DNA of 55,113 nt from Inquilinus limosus (lineage in GTDB: Bacteria; Pseudomonadota; Alphaproteobacteria; DSM-16000; Inquilinaceae): NCBI RefSeq assembly GCF_002195995.1, contig NZ_NHON01000030.1:72943-128055 (forward strand), in the 5' to 3' direction. The notes beneath the pieces are model-generated. The model saw only the letters and a list, made by a program, of their open reading frames with translations. It was not told the origin of the DNA and searched no databases. Shown here one piece after another: positions 1-6,897 of the stretch (its first letter is position 1; every line of letters begins with the position of its first letter). Made by a program: the position numbers and the translations under genes.

Positions 1-599
1 CTGGTGGCCGGAGGACGGGCCGGATGCCGGCCGAACCAGTCGGCGCCGGAATAGTCCGGGTTCAGCCAGGAGGGGTCTGGGCGGATGCGCATGTCGCGGC
101 AGAGCTGGAAGACGATCGCCTCCAGCGAGTGGCCGGCGAAGTCCAGGTCGGCGTCGATCTCCGGGTCGTCGACCAGCCGCTTCCACATCGCGGCGATCTG
201 CGCCTCGCAGGTCTCGGCGTCGAGATCGCGGTTGGCGGCGACCGAGCAGGCGACGGCGCGGGCCACCCGATGGCGGCGCTTCTCCTTCTCCGCGGCCCGG
301 CCTTTGGCCTCGGCGGCGGCCTTGTCCGCCATCTCCTGGCGCTTCTGGGCGAGGTGCAGCTTGAGCGCCAGGAGGCGGCGGACGCCGCGGGCGATGCGGT
401 CGAGCGAGAGCTCGAGATCCTTGGTCGTGGCGGCGTCGCCGGCCCTGATCGCGGCCAGCGAGGCGGCATGCATGGCCTCGGCGCGCTCCATCGCCATCTC
501 GGCCAGCCGGTCGAGCATGCGCCCGGCGCACTCCGCCTCGGCCGGGTCGAGGGCCGGGACGGCGGGCTGCGGGGTCGGGACGGAGTGCGCCTTGTTCAT
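1..599 (-). CDS. Hypothetical protein, 3' end cut by window edge
   Basis: An open frame reads leftward from ATG at 599 for 199 codons and runs off the window without a stop, so the C-terminus is missing. The N-terminal third is Ala/Glu-rich and helical (LDRLAEMAMERAEAMHAAS). A Lys/Arg-rich helix with many AEAK and EKEK steps follows, then a more conserved-looking acidic part containing IDADLDFAGHSLEAIVFQL and PDPSWLNPDYSGADWFGR. I see no signal peptide or membrane segment. I do not recognise the family. An in-frame ATG at 611 is an alternative start; neither has a strong ribosome binding site. A small perfect palindrome lies just upstream (632-648). Amino-acid composition and strict codon bias support a real gene despite a rival frame on the other strand. 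Confidence 0.6.
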   Translation of the reverse strand, partial: MNKAHSVPTPQPAVPALDPAEAECAGRMLDRLAEMAMERAEAMHAASLAAIRAGDAATTKDLELSLDRIARGVRRLLALKLHLAQKRQEMADKAAAEAKGRAAEKEKRRHRVARAVACSVAANRDLDAETCEAQIAAMWKRLVDDPEIDADLDFAGHSLEAIVFQLCRDMRIRPDPSWLNPDYSGADWFGRHPARPPAT

Positions 600-631
600 A
601 GAACATATCATGAACGAGAACGAGCCGCCTG

Positions 632-648
632 CGCAATGAAACATTGCG
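632..648. promoter_or_regulatory. Perfect palindrome upstream of the first gene
   Basis: CGCAATG-aaa-CATTGCG is a perfect 7+3+7 inverted repeat about 33 bases before the ATG at 599 (21 before the alternative ATG at 611). The position fits an operator overlapping the promoter of the leftward gene. No regulator gene next to it is assignable. The rest of 612-811 shows no gene I can support. Confidence 0.35.
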
Positions 649-811
649 TGACCTTAAGGCCGCGCCCGCCCCGTCTCGGCCATGCCGGGCATCACCGGGC
701 GCGCTCAGGTCATGGCTGCACACGATGACAATGGGCGGGTCCGGCAGCTCCAGCAGTCGCCCGCCCCGCTCCCTCCGTCACCGCTCCAGCCTCGGGCAGG
801 GGCCGGAAAGG

Positions 812-1447
812 TCAGTTTGCCCCCTCCCCCCGCTTCTCCTTCTGCCGGTGGCGGTGGGCGGCCTGCTTGGCGCGGTTGCCGCACAGCGCCATGCTGCACC
901 AGCGCCGGGCATGGCCGCGGGTGTGGTCGACGAACATCAGGGTGCAGGCCGGCCCCTCGCACGCCTTGACCTGGCTGAAATCCTCCTCGCAGACCACCCT
1001 TGCCATCGCCTCGGCGATCGGCAGCAGCAGGCTGTCCGGCGAGCGCCAGCGCCGGAACGGGGCCAGCGCCAGCCGCCCCGCCCCATCCGCCGCGACGATC
1101 CGGGAGAAACCCTCGTCCCGCTCCAGCAGCCGGTTCAGCGGCTGCAGTTCGTCCAGCGCATCGCTCGCCAGCGGGCGGCCCCTGCGGCTTCGGACGAAGC
1201 CGCGGAACCATTCGCGCAGCCCCCGCGCCTGGGCCGCGATGCCGTCGAGCTCGCCCGGCATCGCCCGCTGCCGCATCTCCGCCAGGACGGCGTCCGGCAC
1301 CAGCCCGGCCTGGGCCAGCCAGGACAGCAGCCCGTCACCGTCCGGCAGCCAGTCGACCGGGGTGTCGACCGGCGTCGCGATCGAGTTGAGGAAGTCCAGG
1401 CCGCGCGCGTCGGCGAGGAACATCGCAGGCGGAAGCTGATGGCTCAC
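812..1447 (-). CDS. CGNR zinc-finger domain protein (ABATE family)
   Basis: The 211-residue protein has the usual two-part layout of this family: an N-terminal helical ABATE-type region (LDFLNSIATPVDTPVDWL near the start) and a C-terminal zinc ribbon from about residue 165. The ribbon has the cysteines in CEGPAC and WCSMALCGNR, and the CGNR signature gives the family its name. Such proteins are thought to be stress-related transcription regulators, though few have been tested. The start is GTG, preceded by a weak GAGG. It is transcribed away from the alpha/beta hydrolase at 1563, and the 115-base gap between them is full of repeated half-sites. It is therefore the obvious candidate regulator of that hydrolase; this is inferred from position only. 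The C-terminus is basic. Confidence 0.85.
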   Translation of the reverse strand: MSHQLPPAMFLADARGLDFLNSIATPVDTPVDWLPDGDGLLSWLAQAGLVPDAVLAEMRQRAMPGELDGIAAQARGLREWFRGFVRSRRGRPLASDALDELQPLNRLLERDEGFSRIVAADGAGRLALAPFRRWRSPDSLLLPIAEAMARVVCEEDFSQVKACEGPACTLMFVDHTRGHARRWCSMALCGNRAKQAAHRHRQKEKRGEGAN

Positions 1448-1502
1448 GGGGGTCGGCCTCGGATGGGTTCGCTTGACCGAAAAGTAACCTCGAAAACCCC
1501 CG

Positions 1503-1531
1503 TTGACAAGTTATCTCGACTCGGATCATAA
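1503..1531 (+). promoter_or_regulatory. Likely sigma-70 promoter for the hydrolase
   Basis: A perfect -35 box TTGACA (1503-1508) is followed after 17 bases by TCATAA (1526-1531), a weaker -10. Transcription would start near 1538, about 25 bases before the ATG at 1563. Two of the repeated half-sites lie inside or on this promoter, so a bound protein would block it. Confidence 0.5.
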
Positions 1532-1557
1532 CCTCTCTATCGCAATTGGAGAGGTTA
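1529..1557 (+). promoter_or_regulatory. Inverted repeat whose right arm holds the ribosome binding site
   Basis: TAACCTCTC (1529-1537) and GAGAGGTTA (1549-1557) are perfect complements around an 11-base loop. The right arm contains the GGAGAGG ribosome binding site of the gene at 1563. It may act as a DNA operator, or as an RNA hairpin if the transcript starts upstream of 1529. Confidence 0.45.
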
Positions 1558-1562
1558 CGGTC

Positions 1563-2263
1563 ATGACGGACGAACGGACCATGCAGGGACCGGCGACCCT
1601 CGTCCTGGTCCATGGCGCCTGGGCGGACGGGTCGTCCTGGGGGCCGGTGATCGCGCCGCTGCAGCGTCGGGGCCTGGCCGTGCGCGCCGCCCCGCTGCCG
1701 CTGACCTCGCTGGCCGACGATGTCGCCGCCCTCGACCGCGTGCTGGAGCGGGTCGACGGCCCGGTGGTGCTGGCCGGCCACGCCTATGCCGGCGCGGTCA
1801 TCGCCGCCGCCCGTCCCGACCGGGTCCGGTCCCTGGTGTTCGTCGCGGCCCTGGCGCCGGATCAGGGCGAGACCGTGATGGATGTGTTCCAGCGCGCCGC
1901 CCCGCACCCGCTGGCGCCACGGCTGGCGCCCGACCCGCATGGCGCGATCTGGCTGCCGGACGAGGCCTTCCCGGCCGCTTTCGCCCAGCACGCCCTGGCG
2001 GAATCGGCCGCGGTGCTGGCCGCCGTGCAGCGGCCGATCCACCTGCCCTGCATCACCACCCCGGTCGGCCGCCGCTGTGGCGGGACCGGCCCAGCTGGTA
2101 CCTGCTGGCGGAGGAGGACCGGATGATCGCGGCCGAGACCCAGCGCTTCATGGCGACGCGGATGGGTGCGGCGCTGCGCCCCGCCCCGGTCGACCACGCG
2201 CCGCTGGTGTCGGCGCCGGAGCTGGTGGTCGAGATCCTGCTCGAGGCCGCTCACGCCTCGTAA
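1563..2263 (+). pseudogene. Alpha/beta hydrolase, single-base frameshift
   Basis: The ATG at 1563 follows GGAGAGG at good spacing. The protein opens with LVLVHGAWADGSSW, the oxyanion-hole region of small alpha/beta hydrolases, and has AGHAYAG where the usual nucleophile Ser of GxSxG would be. The frame is good to about ITTPVG and then turns to low-complexity Arg/Gly, ending at 2126. Reading one base earlier from about 2066 restores a normal C-terminus: PPLWRDRPSWYLLAEEDRM, the catalytic His in PVDHAPLVSAPE, and a stop at 2261-2263. One base therefore appears to be missing near 2061-2069. This is either a true mutation or a sequencing error. Intact length would be about 233 residues. AGHAYAG has Ala-Tyr in place of the more common His-Ser, so catalysis is doubtful even if repaired. 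Confidence 0.75.
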
Positions 2264-2285
2264 CTGATCAAAATCAATAAATCAG

Positions 2286-2295
2286 GTTATGTAAC
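2286..2295. promoter_or_regulatory. Palindrome GTTATGTAAC before the hydrolase cassette
   Basis: A perfect 10-base palindrome lies 42 bases before the ATG at 2338 and resembles the half-sites at 1484-1558. It may let the same regulator control the downstream three-gene cassette. Confidence 0.3.
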
Positions 2296-2337
2296 GCTGG
2301 GCCATCCACGCCCGTATCCCGTTCGAGGAGAACAGCC

Positions 2338-3192
2338 ATGACGCAGATCCGCTACCGCACCGCCGATGTCGACGGCTTCAAGGTCTTCTACCGGGAGGCC
2401 GGGTCGCCCCGCTCTCCCAAGCTGCTGCTGCTGCACGGCTTCCCCAGCTCCGGCCACATGTTCCGGGACCTGATCCCGCTGCTGGCCGACCGCTTCCACA
2501 TCGTGGCGCCGGACCTGCCGGGCTTCGGCCAGTCCGACATGCCGGACCGTTCGGCCTTCCGCTACACCTTCGACAATGTCGCACGGGTGATCGACCGGTT
2601 CACCGAGGTGATCGGCTTCAACCGCTATGCCGTGTATGTCTTCGACTACGGCGCCCCCACCGGCTTCCGCCTGGCGCTGCGGCATCCGGAGCGGATCGCC
2701 GCCATCATCAGCCAGAACGGCAACGCCTATGTCGAGGGGCTGAGCGACGGCTGGAACCCGATCCGCGCCTATTGGCAGGAGCCCTCCGCCGCCAATCGCG
2801 AGGCCCTGCGCGCCTTCCTGACGCCCGAGACCACGCGTTGGCAGTATGTCCATGGCGTCGCCGACGAAAGCCTGGTCTCGCCCGACGGCCACACGCTGGA
2901 CAGCCATTACCTGGCCCGGCCGGGCGCCGACGAGGTGCAGTTGGACCTGTTCCTGGACTATGCCAGCAACGTCGCGCTGTACCCGGAATTCCAGGCCTAT
3001 TTCCGCAAGCACCGGCCGCCCTTCCTGGCGGTGTGGGGCAAGAACGACCCGTTCTTCCTGCCGCCCGGCGCCGAGGCCTTCCGGAGCGACCTGCCGGATG
3101 CCGAGATCCGCTTCTTCGACACCGGCCATTTCGCCCTGGAGACGCATGCCCGCGAGATCGCGGATGCCATCCGCGTCTTCCTCGCCCCGTAA
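2338..3192 (+). CDS. Alpha/beta hydrolase, haloalkane dehalogenase/epoxide hydrolase type
   Basis: The 284-residue protein is a complete alpha/beta hydrolase. LLLLHGFPSSGHMF (about 29-42) gives the oxyanion hole. VFDYGAPTG (about 101-109) carries Asp103 at the nucleophile elbow, as in haloalkane dehalogenases and epoxide hydrolases, where esterases have Ser. The C-terminal FFDTGHFALETH supplies the general-base His. There is no signal peptide, so it should be cytosolic. The start is set by GAGGAGAACAGCC directly before the ATG. It leads a tight same-strand group with an MDR oxidoreductase (23-base gap) and an SDR (39-base gap), suggesting a small-molecule degradation or detoxification cassette. 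The substrate cannot be told from sequence. Confidence 0.85.
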   Translation: MTQIRYRTADVDGFKVFYREAGSPRSPKLLLLHGFPSSGHMFRDLIPLLADRFHIVAPDLPGFGQSDMPDRSAFRYTFDNVARVIDRFTEVIGFNRYAVYVFDYGAPTGFRLALRHPERIAAIISQNGNAYVEGLSDGWNPIRAYWQEPSAANREALRAFLTPETTRWQYVHGVADESLVSPDGHTLDSHYLARPGADEVQLDLFLDYASNVALYPEFQAYFRKHRPPFLAVWGKNDPFFLPPGAEAFRSDLPDAEIRFFDTGHFALETHAREIADAIRVFLAP

Positions 3193-3215
3193 CCACCCGC
3201 CAGAGGAGAGTCACC

Positions 3216-4187
3216 ATGCGCGCCATCGTGCTGGAGAAGTTCGGCGGCCTGGACAGCCTGGTCTACCGCGACATCCCGGAGCCCGAACCCGCCCCCGGCC
3301 AGGTCGTGATCGAAATCAAGGCCTTCGGCCTGAACCACGCCGAGATGCATATGCGGCGGGGCGAATGGGCCGAGGCCGCGCAGGTGATCGGCATCGAATG
3401 CGTCGGGCTGGTGAAATCCTGCCCCGGCGGTGAGTTCCCGGTCGGCGCCAAGGTGGCGGCGCTGATGGGCGGCCTCGGCCGCACCATCAACGGCAGCTAC
3501 GCCGAATTCACCCGCGTCTCGGCCGCCAATGTCGCCCTGATCGACGCCGACCTGCCCTGGGCCGGACTGGCGGCGATCCCGGAGACCTATGCCACGGCCT
3601 GGACCTGCCTGTTCCGCAACCTGGAGATCGCGCGCGGCCAGTTGCTGATGATTCGCGGCGCCACCTCCTCCTTCGGCCAGGCGGCGGTGAAGCTGGCGGT
3701 GAATGCCGGGGCGCGGGTGATCGCCACCACCCGCAACCCGGACCGTTTCGCGATGCTCACCGCGCTGGGCGCCGAGCGGGTGGAGCGGGAAGGGCCCGAC
3801 CTGTCCAAGCGCATCGCCGAGGCGAAGCAGGTCGACGCGGTGCTCGACCTCGTCGGCAACAGCACCATCCTCGACTCCCTGGCCATGCTGCGCCGCGGCG
3901 GCCGGGCCTGCCTGGCCGGCTGGCTCGGCGGCCTCGCCCCGATCGCCGATTTCAACCCGCTGCTGCAGATGGCGAGCGGCGTCTATCTGACCTTCTTCGG
4001 CAGCTTCGTCTTCGGCACGCCCGGCTTCCCGCTGTCCGACGTGCCGCTGGGGCAGATTGCCCGCGATGTCGCGGCCGGCCGGCTGCAGGCCAGGCCGGCG
4101 CGGGTCTTCGGCTTCGACCAGATCCGCGAGGCCCATCGCGTGATGGAGGCCAACGAGGCCGGCGGGAAGATGGTCGTCGTCCTCTGA
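3216..4187 (+). CDS. Zinc-binding dehydrogenase family (quinone-oxidoreductase-like) MDR protein
   Basis: A 323-residue medium-chain reductase. The N-terminal GroES-like half (MRAIVLEKFGG, then GLNHAEMHMRRG and IGIECVG) lacks the Cys/His zinc ligands of alcohol dehydrogenases, as in zinc-free quinone oxidoreductases. The Rossmann half starts near residue 145 (LLMIRGATSSFGQAAVKLA), with a GAxSxxG nucleotide-binding turn in place of GxGxxG. This points to NADPH-dependent reduction of quinones or activated alkenes. The ATG is preceded by AGAGGAGAGTCACC. It sits between the hydrolase and the SDR and is probably co-transcribed with both. The true substrate is unknown. Confidence 0.88.
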   Translation: MRAIVLEKFGGLDSLVYRDIPEPEPAPGQVVIEIKAFGLNHAEMHMRRGEWAEAAQVIGIECVGLVKSCPGGEFPVGAKVAALMGGLGRTINGSYAEFTRVSAANVALIDADLPWAGLAAIPETYATAWTCLFRNLEIARGQLLMIRGATSSFGQAAVKLAVNAGARVIATTRNPDRFAMLTALGAERVEREGPDLSKRIAEAKQVDAVLDLVGNSTILDSLAMLRRGGRACLAGWLGGLAPIADFNPLLQMASGVYLTFFGSFVFGTPGFPLSDVPLGQIARDVAAGRLQARPARVFGFDQIREAHRVMEANEAGGKMVVVL

Positions 4188-4226
4188 CCGCGCCGCCCGG
4201 CACCCCACCCATCGGGAGCAGACACC

Positions 4227-4991
4227 ATGTCCGTCGCCATCGTCACCGGCGCCAGCCAGGGCATCGGCCGCGCCACCGCCATCCGCCTGGCGCGGGATTT
4301 CGACCGGGTCGCGCTGGTCGCCCGCAACCGCGACAAACTCGAAGAGGCGGCCGCGGCGGTGAAGGCCGCGGGGGCCGAGCCGCTGGTGCTGGACCTCGAC
4401 CTGGCCGAGCCCCCCGCCGCGCAGGCCATCGTCGACGCCGTGCTGCAGGCCTTCGGCCGGATCGACGCCCTCTTGAACATCGCCGGCGCGGTGCCGCAGA
4501 TCGACCTGTTCGAGATGACCGACGCGCAGTGGGAGGGCGGGCTGGCGCTGAAGCTGCACGGCGCCCGCCGGCTGACCGTCGCCGCCTGGCCGGCGCTGAG
4601 GCAGGCGCGCGGGTCGGTGGTGCTGATGTCCGGCAACTCGGCGCTGGTCCCGAAGGCGCCCTATGCCGCGGTGGGCACCATCAACGCCGCCATCGTCGCC
4701 CTGGCCAAGGCCTTCTCCGACCGCGGCATCGCCGACGGGGTGCAGGTCAACAGCGTGCTGCCCGGCCCGGTGATGACCGGCCGCCGCCAATCCTACCTGC
4801 AGCACTGGGCGCCGCTGCACGGCATGACCGTGGAACAGGCGACCGAGGCGTTCCCGAAGGAGGCGGGCATCGCCCGCTACGGCGAGCCCGAGGAGATCGC
4901 GGAGCTGATGGCCTTCCTGGTGTCGCCCGGCGCCCGCTGGATGACCGGGTCGGCGCTGCGCATGGATGGCGGAGAGGTCAAGTCGGCCTGA
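4227..4991 (+). CDS. SDR-family protein with altered catalytic motif
   Basis: A 254-residue short-chain dehydrogenase/reductase. TGASQGIG (7-14) is the cofactor-binding turn and NIAGAVP (about 84-90) replaces the usual NNAG. The C-terminal NSVLPGPVMTGRR and DGGEVKSA are typical of the fold. The catalytic Ser lies in LMSGNSAL and Tyr146 is present, but the YxxxK lysine is not: position 150 is Gly (YAAVG). Without that Lys the normal proton relay should fail, so it may have a different chemistry or be a binding protein. GGGAGCAGACACC precedes the ATG. It ends the hydrolase-MDR-SDR group and converges on ppgK; 4992-5157 holds no gene I can support. Confidence 0.85.
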   Translation: MSVAIVTGASQGIGRATAIRLARDFDRVALVARNRDKLEEAAAAVKAAGAEPLVLDLDLAEPPAAQAIVDAVLQAFGRIDALLNIAGAVPQIDLFEMTDAQWEGGLALKLHGARRLTVAAWPALRQARGSVVLMSGNSALVPKAPYAAVGTINAAIVALAKAFSDRGIADGVQVNSVLPGPVMTGRRQSYLQHWAPLHGMTVEQATEAFPKEAGIARYGEPEEIAELMAFLVSPGARWMTGSALRMDGGEVKSA

Positions 4992-5157
4992 CCGCCGGGC
5001 CAGTCCGGTCCGGCGCGTCGACGCCGATGGGCTGGACATGGCGGCCCGGCCGCGCGGCGCGGAACGCCAGCGCCGAGCGGATCACCGCACGGCCCCGGCC
5101 GGATCCGGACAGGACCGGCATCGATGATGTCGGCCGCGCCCGATCCGCCCGGCAGCC

Positions 5158-6696
5158 TCAGACCTTGGCCGCCGCGCGCTTGGCCGGAGCCTTCGCCGGA
5201 GCGCTCTTGGCGGCGGCCTTCGCCGGAGCGGTCTTCGCCGGAGCGCTCTTGGCAGCAGCCTTCGCCGGTGCACTCTTGGTGGCAGCCTTCGCCGGAGCGG
5301 CCTTCGCCGGCGCGCTCTTCGCGGCAGCCTTCGCCGGAGCGGCCTTCGCCGGTGCACCCTTGGCGGCAGCCTTCGCCGGTGCGCTCTTCGCGGCAGCCTT
5401 CGCCGGTGCACCCTTGGCGGCAGCCTTCGCCGGTGCGCTCTTCGCGGCAGCCTTCGCCGGAGCGGTCTTGGCGGCAGCCTTTGCCGGAGCGGCCTTCGCC
5501 GGCGCGCTCTTGGCGGCAGCCTTGGCCGGAGCGGCCTTCGCGGGCGCGCTCTTGGCGGCGGCCTTCGCCGGAGCGGCCTTCGCCGGCGCGCTCTTCGCGG
5601 CAGCCTTCGCCGGAGCGGCCTTCGCCGGCGCGCTCTTCGCGGCAGCCTTCGCCGGAGCGGCCTTCGCCGGCGCGCTCTTCGCGGCAGCCTTCGCCGGAGT
5701 GGCCTTCGCAGGAGCGCTCTTGGCGGCGGCCTTGGCCGGTGCGGCCTTCGCCGGCGCGCTCTTCGCCGCGGCCTTCGCCGGAGTGGCCTTCGCAGGAGCG
5801 CTCTTGGCGGCGGCCTTGGCCGGTGCGGCCTTCGCCGGCGCGCTCTTCGCCGCGGCCTTGAGGGGGGTACTCTTCTTCATAGAGACATTCTCCGCTGCAG
5901 CCTTGATGGGGGCACTCTTCACAGGGGCGTTCTCGGCCCGGGCCGAAGCCCTCGCGACCTTGGCCGGGGCAGGTTTGGCGGACGGGCCCTTGGCCGCAGG
6001 CTGACGCCACAACCCGGCGCCACCCTCCAGCCCCGCCTCGTTCGAGGCGAGGGCCACGCCCTTCGGCAGCTCGAAATCGATGTGCTTCGCGTTGCCGCCG
6101 CTGATATGCACCCGGTCCGGGTGCATCAGGATGTCGAGCACCTCCAGCATCCGCTTCACGCGCTTGTTCCAGCGCTTCTTGCCCGCCTTCTCGTAGGCTG
6201 CGTTGCCGAGATACTCGTCATAGGTCTTGTTCTTGTGCAGCGGGTGGTGCGCCAGCTCCAGATGCGGCACCAGCGCGCCGTCGCGGAACAGCGCCGTGCC
6301 GACCCCGGTGCCCAGGGTCACCACCAGCTCCAGCCCCTTGCCCTCGACCAGGGCCAGGCCCTGCATCTCGGAATCGTTGATCATCCGCACCGGGGCGCCG
6401 CCCAGCCGCCGCGACAGGGCGGAGGCCAGGGTGAAGCCGGCCCAGTCCTCGGTGCCGAGATTGGGGGCGGTGATCACCCGCCCGTCGCGGACCACGCCGG
6501 GGAAGCCGACGGCGATGCGGTCGAATTCCGGCAGCGGCTTGACCAGCGCTGCGATGGTGTCGAGGAACAGCTTTGGCGGGCAGGGATGCGGCGTCGGCAC
6601 GCGCTGCCGGTCCGACACCATCTCTCCGCGGTCATCGATCACGGCGGCCTTCAGCCCCGTGCCTCCCACATCGATGGCCAGGATGCCAGGCTTCAA
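5158..6696 (-). CDS. ppgK: Polyphosphate glucokinase-like ROK kinase with long Lys/Ala/Pro tail
   Basis: Residues 1-230 form a ROK-type sugar kinase: [13 protein letters not shown] (9-21) binds the phosphoryl donor, NDSE (107-110) holds the catalytic Asp, and [11 protein letters not shown] (127-137) is the second phosphate loop. [27 protein letters not shown] and HISGGNAKH match polyphosphate-glucose phosphotransferases closely; the family phosphorylates glucose with polyphosphate and sometimes ATP. Residues from about 231 to 512 are a low-complexity basic tail of repeated [13 protein letters not shown] units, like histone H1 or AlgP-type C-terminal domains. No frame break separates the two parts, so it is one fused protein roughly twice the family's normal length. 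Tail charge would suit binding to polyphosphate, nucleic acid or acidic surfaces (inference). It neighbours glucoamylase and glucose-6-phosphate dehydrogenase genes. Confidence 0.85.
   Translation of the reverse strand: MKPGILAIDVGGTGLKAAVIDDRGEMVSDRQRVPTPHPCPPKLFLDTIAALVKPLPEFDRIAVGFPGVVRDGRVITAPNLGTEDWAGFTLASALSRRLGGAPVRMINDSEMQGLALVEGKGLELVVTLGTGVGTALFRDGALVPHLELAHHPLHKNKTYDEYLGNAAYEKAGKKRWNKRVKRMLEVLDILMHPDRVHISGGNAKHIDFELPKGVALASNEAGLEGGAGLWRQPAAKGPSAKPAPAKVARASARAENAPVKSAPIKAAAENVSMKKSTPLKAAAKSAPAKAAPAKAAAKSAPAKATPAKAAAKSAPAKAAPAKAAAKSAPAKATPAKAAAKSAPAKAAPAKAAAKSAPAKAAPAKAAAKSAPAKAAPAKAAAKSAPAKAAPAKAAAKSAPAKAAPAKAAAKTAPAKAAAKSAPAKAAAKGAPAKAAAKSAPAKAAAKGAPAKAAPAKAAAKSAPAKAAPAKAATKSAPAKAAAKSAPAKTAPAKAAAKSAPAKAPAKRAAAKV
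5165..5860 (-). repeat. Tandem repeat array coding the basic kinase tail
   Basis: About 700 bases are built from near-identical short units encoding (A)[13 protein letters not shown], with Thr, Gly or Pro variants of single residues ([21 protein letters not shown]). Unit lengths vary in multiples of three, so the frame is kept throughout. Sequence between units is not spacer-like, so this is a coding array. Confidence 0.95.
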
Positions 6697-6897
6697 GGCG
6701 GTCCTCCCTCGTGGTCTTGGCGACGCATCGACGACAACGCCTTCATCGCATCGCCTGTCCCACCGAATGCGGGAGAAGCTCGGAGGCTCATCCAGCTTTC
6801 ACCCGATTGTCACAGTGCCCCGACACAGAATGAGGGCTAGTCTTACCAAGCGTCAACCTTCGACTACACAAGGGGTCAATCACCACTACTTGACCCA

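Larger units (their letters stand above)
1484..1558. promoter_or_regulatory. Shared control region with four GTAACCTC-like half-sites
   Basis: Copies of a (G/A)T(A/T)A(C/T)CTC motif occur at 1484 (GTAACCTC), 1510 (GTTATCTC) and 1528 (ATAACCTC). A reverse copy, GAGGTTAC, lies at 1551. They fill the gap between the divergent CGNR and hydrolase genes, as expected for cooperative binding of one regulator. A related palindrome, GTTATGTAAC, is found at 2286-2295 before the next hydrolase. Confidence 0.5.

Noticed and set aside
2997-5039. Long leftward open frame over the MDR and SDR genes
   Set aside because: No recognisable domain, and both genes on the other strand have full catalytic-fold motifs and ribosome sites.
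5158-5860. CRISPR-like or intergenic tandem array
   Set aside because: Units are contiguous with no unique spacers, change in multiples of three bases and are read through by the kinase frame, so this is a coding repeat.
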